DNA from: JBQTIY01 sp052387675
GTDB taxonomy: Bacteria; Planctomycetota; B15-G4
Length of the DNA: 64,000 bases
Direction of reading: 5' to 3'
NCBI GenBank assembly: GCA_052387675.1
Contig: JBQTIY010000015.1
Location: forward strand, 1 to 64,000
This document shows positions 60,213 to 64,000 of this stretch, piece by piece. The translations under genes and the position numbers were made by a program. Under the pieces are notes generated by a model. The model was given only the letters and a program-made list of their open reading frames with translations. It had not been told where the DNA came from and did no database searches. Position 1 is the stretch's first letter; every line of letters starts with the position of its first letter.

Positions 60213-61314
60213 GCGCGGACGGCTCGCTGAGCGCGGCCACCAACTCCGGCAGCAGGCGTTCCACGAAGGCGCTGGTTCCGGGCAACGAGAGATGACAGAT
60301 GTCGCGGAAGGCCGACCCGCGCAGTTCGGCCAGCGGGCGCATGTCGAAGTAGCGCGGTGCGACCTCGGCGATGATGGCGTTGTGTGCGGCCAGGCCGGCG
60401 ACGACGTGCTCGGGCCGCCCCCAGAGTTCGATCGCTGAGCCATGCGCGCCGGCGTAGTCGAGCTGGCGCGCGCCGAAGGCCTGCCGCGTGTAGCCCGGCG
60501 CCACGTAGCTGGCGAAGCCCAGCATGAGCACGCGTTCGCCGCGCTGCTCGGCGAGACGCGCGAGCCGCTGCAGGTTGGCGCGAAAGGTGGCCACGGTCTT
60601 CAACTCGGCGCCATGTGCGAGCCATGCGGCCTGCGGCTCGCCAGGCGCCAGGAATTCCAGCCAGCCCAGGGCGTGGCCCGCGGCGAGCGCGGCGTAGCGC
60701 GCCGCGAGCGGCAGCACGAAGGGGCTGGGCAGCGGTTGCGCGTCGAGCGCATCCAGCGGCGGCAGCAGGCCGGCTTGCACGCGATACCAGAGATAGTGCG
60801 AGTAGTCGGCGCGAAAGAGCTCCGGCGGGACGTTGTTGGCGCGCAGGTCATTGATGGCGTGGTAGAGCACCACGAGATCGAAGTGCTCGCCCGCGAGCAG
60901 CCGATATTTGGAGAAGCTGTCCAGCGTGGTGTGGCCGGCGCGCGCCAGGTTCACCACGCGCACGCTGTCCGGCGCGCGGCCGAGCGCCGCCGGCAGGCGC
61001 TGCTCGAGGTCCACCGCCACCGTGCTCCAGTCGGGGTCCAGCACCGAGCCGCCCAAGAGCAGCAGGCGCAGTTGGTCCGGCTGCGACGCCGGGACTTCGT
61101 GCAGCTCCGGGTAAATGACGCCGACCGGCCCGGTGAGAAAGGGCCGCGACCAGGGCTCGAAAGTGAGCAGCACGCGCACGGCCAGCTCGGCCAGCAGCGC
61201 CAGAACGAGCAAGGCCACGAGGCAAGAACGCCAGCGGCGCCGTCGGCGTGGCGCCGGGCTGCCTGTCGTTGCGCTTTGACCGCGCGGGGCGGCCGCTTGG
61301 CCGGCGTCAGTCAT
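60157..61314 (-). CDS. SGNH/GDSL hydrolase (membrane-anchored)
   Basis: A 385-residue protein with one N-terminal helix (LVALLVLALLAELAVRVLL), then an SGNH-type domain: LLLLGGSVLD (block I, Ser nucleophile), LARAGHTT (block II) and YHAINDLRANN (block III, Asn-Asp), and C-terminal ICHLSLPGTSAFVE with the catalytic His. It is an esterase or acyl-transfer partner of unknown substrate. ATG 61314 overlaps the chrA stop (ATGA). A Pro/Ala-rich tail ends the protein inside the convergent lpxR gene, 56 bases of overlap; the extension at 61395 would run into chrA. Confidence 0.82.
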   Translation of the reverse strand: MTDAGQAAAPRGQSATTGSPAPRRRRRWRSCLVALLVLALLAELAVRVLLTFEPWSRPFLTGPVGVIYPELHEVPASQPDQLRLLLLGGSVLDPDWSTVAVDLEQRLPAALGRAPDSVRVVNLARAGHTTLDSFSKYRLLAGEHFDLVVLYHAINDLRANNVPPELFRADYSHYLWYRVQAGLLPPLDALDAQPLPSPFVLPLAARYAALAAGHALGWLEFLAPGEPQAAWLAHGAELKTVATFRANLQRLARLAEQRGERVLMLGFASYVAPGYTRQAFGARQLDYAGAHGSAIELWGRPEHVVAGLAAHNAIIAEVAPRYFDMRPLAELRGSAFRDICHLSLPGTSAFVERLLPELVAALSEPSAPSAPAEPAPPRSEATTPK

Positions 61315-62498
61315 GCGCTGGGACCCGGTGCAAGCAGCAGGCCGAGCAGCGCCGCGCCGAGCATGATGCCAGCCACGGCGCCGCGCGCCTTCCACACGTA
61401 GCAGGCCAGCAGGGCGGCGAGCAGAATGCCGAGGCGCGGCAGGTCGGTGATTGTGTCGCGCAGCAGCAGGACGGCGGTCGCCGCGATGAGTCCGACGACT
61501 GCTGCCGTGATGGCGTCGAGCAGCGCGTGCAGCGAACGCAGCTCCACCAGCCGCTCGAGCAGCCCGTGTCCGAGCAAGGTGAAGGCGAAGGCCGGCAGGA
61601 AAACGCCCAGTGTCAGCGCCAGCGCACCGAGCAGGCCTCCGCCGAGATAGCCCACGAAGGTAGCGAAGATGATGAGCGGCGCGGGCAGCAGGCCCGATAG
61701 CGCCAAGCCGTCCAAGAACTGCGCCGTGCTCATCCAGCCGCCAACGACGACGGCATCGTGCTGCAAGAAGGGAATGGCGGTGTAGGCGCCGCCGAAGGTG
61801 AGGAGCCCGGTGCGCAGGCCGTAGCCGAAGAGCGCCGGCACGCTCGGCGCTCCGGGTGCTTCGTGCGTCGATCCGGGCGCCCCGGCGGGGGCTGGTTGGG
61901 TCGGTACAGCAGCCAAGTGCCCAGGTGTCGAGGCTGGCGCGCTAGTCGGTGTACCGCTCGTCATGAACCAGAGCGAGGCCGCAAAGCTCAGAACCGCCAC
62001 GGCCGCAAGCCAGCGCTTGGTCAGCGCGTGTTGTCCGATGCGATGGGTGGCGCGCACGATGAGCGCGACGACCGCGGGCTGGCAGCCGTAGAAGGCCGCC
62101 GCGAAGATCGGCGAGGCGATGCCAAAGCGCACGTAGGCCCAGGACAGAGCGAGCATGAGCAGCAGGCCCGGCAGCATGAAGCCCAGGCCTGCGAGCACGG
62201 CGCCGGCGCGGCCGCGCGCGAGCATGCCGAAGTACACGCACAGCTCGTGCGCCTCAGGGCCGGGCAGCGCCTGGTACACGGCCAGCACACGGTTGAAGCG
62301 GGGCCGCGAGATCCAGCCTTCGCGCTCGACGAGTTCCTCGCGGATCATGGCGATCTGCGCGACCGGGCCGCCCCAGGCCAAGCAACCGAAACGCAGGAAG
62401 CGGACAAAGATCGCGCCGAGCGACTGCTCTGGAACACGCGCACCAGCGGGAGTTCCCAGTGCGGTTTCAGCGGTTGGCGGCGCCGTGGGTGGGCTCAT
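61311..62498 (-). CDS. chrA: Chromate transporter ChrA
   Basis: A 395-residue membrane carrier of the CHR family, in the two-domain long form. The first domain has FLRFGCLAWGGPVAQIAMIR and VYQALPGPEAHELCVYFG, and the second has FGGAYTAIPFLQHDAVV and ALSGLLPAPLIIFATFVGYL. An Ala/Pro/Thr linker joins them. ChrA exports chromate; a sulfate or other anion role is possible in homologues. ATG 62498 is chosen; the upstream in-frame region to 62681 has no membrane helix and lies in the promoter region of modA. The stop overlaps the SGNH gene by four bases. Confidence 0.92.
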   Translation of the reverse strand: MSPPTAPPTAETALGTPAGARVPEQSLGAIFVRFLRFGCLAWGGPVAQIAMIREELVEREGWISRPRFNRVLAVYQALPGPEAHELCVYFGMLARGRAGAVLAGLGFMLPGLLLMLALSWAYVRFGIASPIFAAAFYGCQPAVVALIVRATHRIGQHALTKRWLAAVAVLSFAASLWFMTSGTPTSAPASTPGHLAAVPTQPAPAGAPGSTHEAPGAPSVPALFGYGLRTGLLTFGGAYTAIPFLQHDAVVVGGWMSTAQFLDGLALSGLLPAPLIIFATFVGYLGGGLLGALALTLGVFLPAFAFTLLGHGLLERLVELRSLHALLDAITAAVVGLIAATAVLLLRDTITDLPRLGILLAALLACYVWKARGAVAGIMLGAALLGLLLAPGPSA

Positions 62499-62523
62499 CG
62501 GCGCGCATGGTAGCGTGGTCCCG

Positions 62524-63348
62524 ATGGGCAAGTGCCTCCCGCGCGCGCTGGTCATGAGCTGCTTTCTGGTCCTCTCTCTGGCCTCGCTGGTCGGCGGGTG
62601 CGGTGAGCCGAGTGAGGCCGCCGCCGAGCGCCGCGTGACCGTTGCAGCGGCGGCCTCGCTGCGCGAACTCCTGGAGCGCACGGCTCCGCTCTTTCAGCCG
62701 CCCGGCGAACCCGTCCGCTTGAGCTTCTCCTTTGAAGCCTCGTCCACGCTGGCCCGCCAGATCCTCGAGGGCGCGCCCTACGACGTCCTCCTCTCGGCGG
62801 ACGAGGCCAGTGTCTATCGGCTGGGTGAGAACGCGCCGGCTGCAACCCGGCGCGTCGTGCTTGGCAATCACCTCGTCATGGTGGGGTGCTCCGATCTGAA
62901 GAACCCGCCGACCACGCCGCAGCAACTAGCCGAGCGGCTCACCGGAGCGAAGGCCGCCAACGTCGATGGCCGGCCGCTGCGCGTTGTGCTGGCCGGGCCG
63001 GAAGTGCCCGCCGGCAAGTACGCGCGAGCCATGCTCGAGCGCGCCGGACTGCTTGAGAGCGTCGCCGCGGGCGCCGCCGTGGCCGACAACGTGCGCGCGG
63101 CCCTGGCGCTCGTCGCGAGTGGTGCCGCGGACGTGGGCTTCGTCTACGCCACGGATGCGGCCATCGCGCCCGGCGTGCAGCGGCTGTGGACCGCGCCGGA
63201 AGACGCCTTGCCGCCGATCCGCTACGTTGCGGCCGTGCTTGCGACGGCCGGCTCGCCCTGGGCCGAGGCCTATCTCGACTTCCTCGGCAGCGAGGCCTTT
63301 CTGCGTGAAGCGGAGGCGCTCGGCTTCCTTCGCGCGCCGCCGCCGTGA
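62524..63348 (+). CDS. modA: Molybdate-binding lipoprotein ModA
   Basis: A 274-residue periplasmic binding protein with lipobox LVGGC, Cys about residue 26. VTVAAAASLRELLERTAPLF, LSFSFEASSTLARQILEGAP and DVLLSADEASVYRLG are ModA features, and GPEVPAGKYARAMLERAG and GAADVGFVYATDAAIAPG follow. It delivers molybdate (or tungstate) to the permease encoded next. Divergent from chrA by 25 bases. The stop overlaps modB (GTGA). Confidence 0.93.
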   Translation: MGKCLPRALVMSCFLVLSLASLVGGCGEPSEAAAERRVTVAAAASLRELLERTAPLFQPPGEPVRLSFSFEASSTLARQILEGAPYDVLLSADEASVYRLGENAPAATRRVVLGNHLVMVGCSDLKNPPTTPQQLAERLTGAKAANVDGRPLRVVLAGPEVPAGKYARAMLERAGLLESVAAGAAVADNVRAALALVASGAADVGFVYATDAAIAPGVQRLWTAPEDALPPIRYVAAVLATAGSPWAEAYLDFLGSEAFLREAEALGFLRAPPP

Positions 63349-64000
63349 CGGCCGAGGATCTCTTCGCGATCGTCCTGCTGACGCTCAAGGTGGGCCTCGT
63401 CGCCACCGCCATCATTTTGGTGCCGGGCGTGTGGCTGGGCTGGGTCCTCGCGCGGCGCAGGTTTCGCGGCCGCGCGCTCGTGCAGACGCTCGTGGCTCTG
63501 CCGATGGTGCTGCCGCCCACGGCGGTGGGCCTGCTGCTGCTCTTGCTGCTCTCGCGGCATGGCGCCGTCGGCGGGCTCCTCGAGCGCCTCACCGGCGGCA
63601 CGCTGCTGCTCACCTGGTGGGCCGCGGCCATCGCCGCGGCGGTCATGTCCTTCCCGCTGCTTGTGCGCGGCGCCGAGCAGGCCTTCGCGGCCGTGCCGCC
63701 GCGACTGGAGGAAGTGGCGCGCAGCCTGGGAGCTTCGCGCCGCCGTGTCTTCTTGCGCATCACACTGCCGCTCGCCGCGCGAGGGCTGGCCTACGGCACA
63801 CTCTTCGCCTTCGCGCGTTCGCTGGGTGAGTTCGGCGCGACAACCATCGTGGCCGGCCACATTCCCGGCGAAACCGAAACGCTGGCGCTTGCTACCTATG
63901 GGCGCATCGACGCCTTTCAGAGTGGTGAGGCGCTCTGGCTGGCCGGCGCCTCGGTGGCGCTCGCGCTCGCCGCCACCTGGTGCGCCGAGAGTCTGCTGGC
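63345..64000 (+). CDS. modB: Molybdate ABC transporter permease ModB (partial, 3' end beyond window)
   Basis: An open frame of 218 codons to the window edge from GTG 63345, which overlaps the modA stop as GTGA. Hydrophobic helices appear from the start (LFAIVLLTLKVGLVATAII, ALPMVLPPTAVGLLLLLLL, WWAAAIAAAVMSFPLLVRGA), the EAA loop is ARSLGASRRRVFLRITLPLA, and FARSLGEFGATTIVAGHIPG is typical of ModB. The gene is cut before its end; modC is expected beyond. Confidence 0.93.
   Translation, partial: MTAEDLFAIVLLTLKVGLVATAIILVPGVWLGWVLARRRFRGRALVQTLVALPMVLPPTAVGLLLLLLLSRHGAVGGLLERLTGGTLLLTWWAAAIAAAVMSFPLLVRGAEQAFAAVPPRLEEVARSLGASRRRVFLRITLPLAARGLAYGTLFAFARSLGEFGATTIVAGHIPGETETLALATYGRIDAFQSGEALWLAGASVALALAATWCAESLL

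Overview
The window is a GC-rich, gene-dense piece of a chromosome from a Gram-negative-type (diderm) bacterium: it encodes beta-barrel porins, an LpxR-type lipid A deacylase, several lipoproteins and a LpoB homologue. A sulfatase, FG-GAP and PD40 repeat exoproteins, HEAT/TPR proteins, a two-component-propeller kinase and a recurrent secreted C-terminal domain suggest Planctomycetota or a relative. That placement is an inference from gene content, not from a marker gene. I see no rRNA, CRISPR array, transposase or integrase. Genes are packed tightly, with many ATGA, GTGA or TTGA overlaps and overlapping convergent 3' ends; no gap exceeds 300 bases.

Layout. 0.2-12 kb: a creatininase-family amidohydrolase, an SGNH hydrolase, a HEAT lipoprotein, a PD40 exoprotein, then a minus-strand set with a benzoate/anthranilate-CoA ligase-like enzyme, tryptophan 2,3-dioxygenase, a kynureninase-like enzyme, an Xaa-Pro aminopeptidase and a lipoprotein with two CcmI/CycH-type C-terminal domains. 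This set fits tryptophan breakdown to anthranilate and possibly anthraniloyl-CoA. 12-14.7 kb: a BMC-like shell protein, LpoB and a COG3014-like lipoprotein. 14.7-22.1 kb: a sulfate-type ABC transporter, a porin and a divergent sigma-54 activator, with three sigma-54 promoter matches. 22.2-28.5 kb: glycosyltransferase, radical SAM protein, SGNH-TPR protein and FG-GAP exoprotein. 28.7-31.5 kb: a MamK-like actin with a coiled-coil partner, next to a CpsD-like ATPase. 31.6-40 kb: SLC13 carrier, two small membrane proteins, GlgB and GlgX, a zinc-ribbon protein and a membrane protein.

40-43.4 kb: a VWA exoprotein with a clear promoter and terminator, a 56-residue protein and an aminotransferase. 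43.4-53.9 kb: a five-gene minus-strand operon with two B12-type radical SAM enzymes, a propeller histidine kinase, a NarL-type regulator and a thioredoxin-fold/TPR protein. 54-64 kb: tRNA-Asp, photolyase, a second porin, a sulfatase, LpxR, an SGNH hydrolase, ChrA, ModA and the start of ModB, cut by the window edge.

The strongest candidates for something undescribed are the radical SAM/two-component operon, the MamK-like actin cassette outside any magnetosome context, the sigma-54-controlled oxyanion uptake locus, the lone BMC-like protein in a LpoB operon, and a 146-bp intergenic repeat found just downstream of two genes that could belong to one tryptophan pathway.
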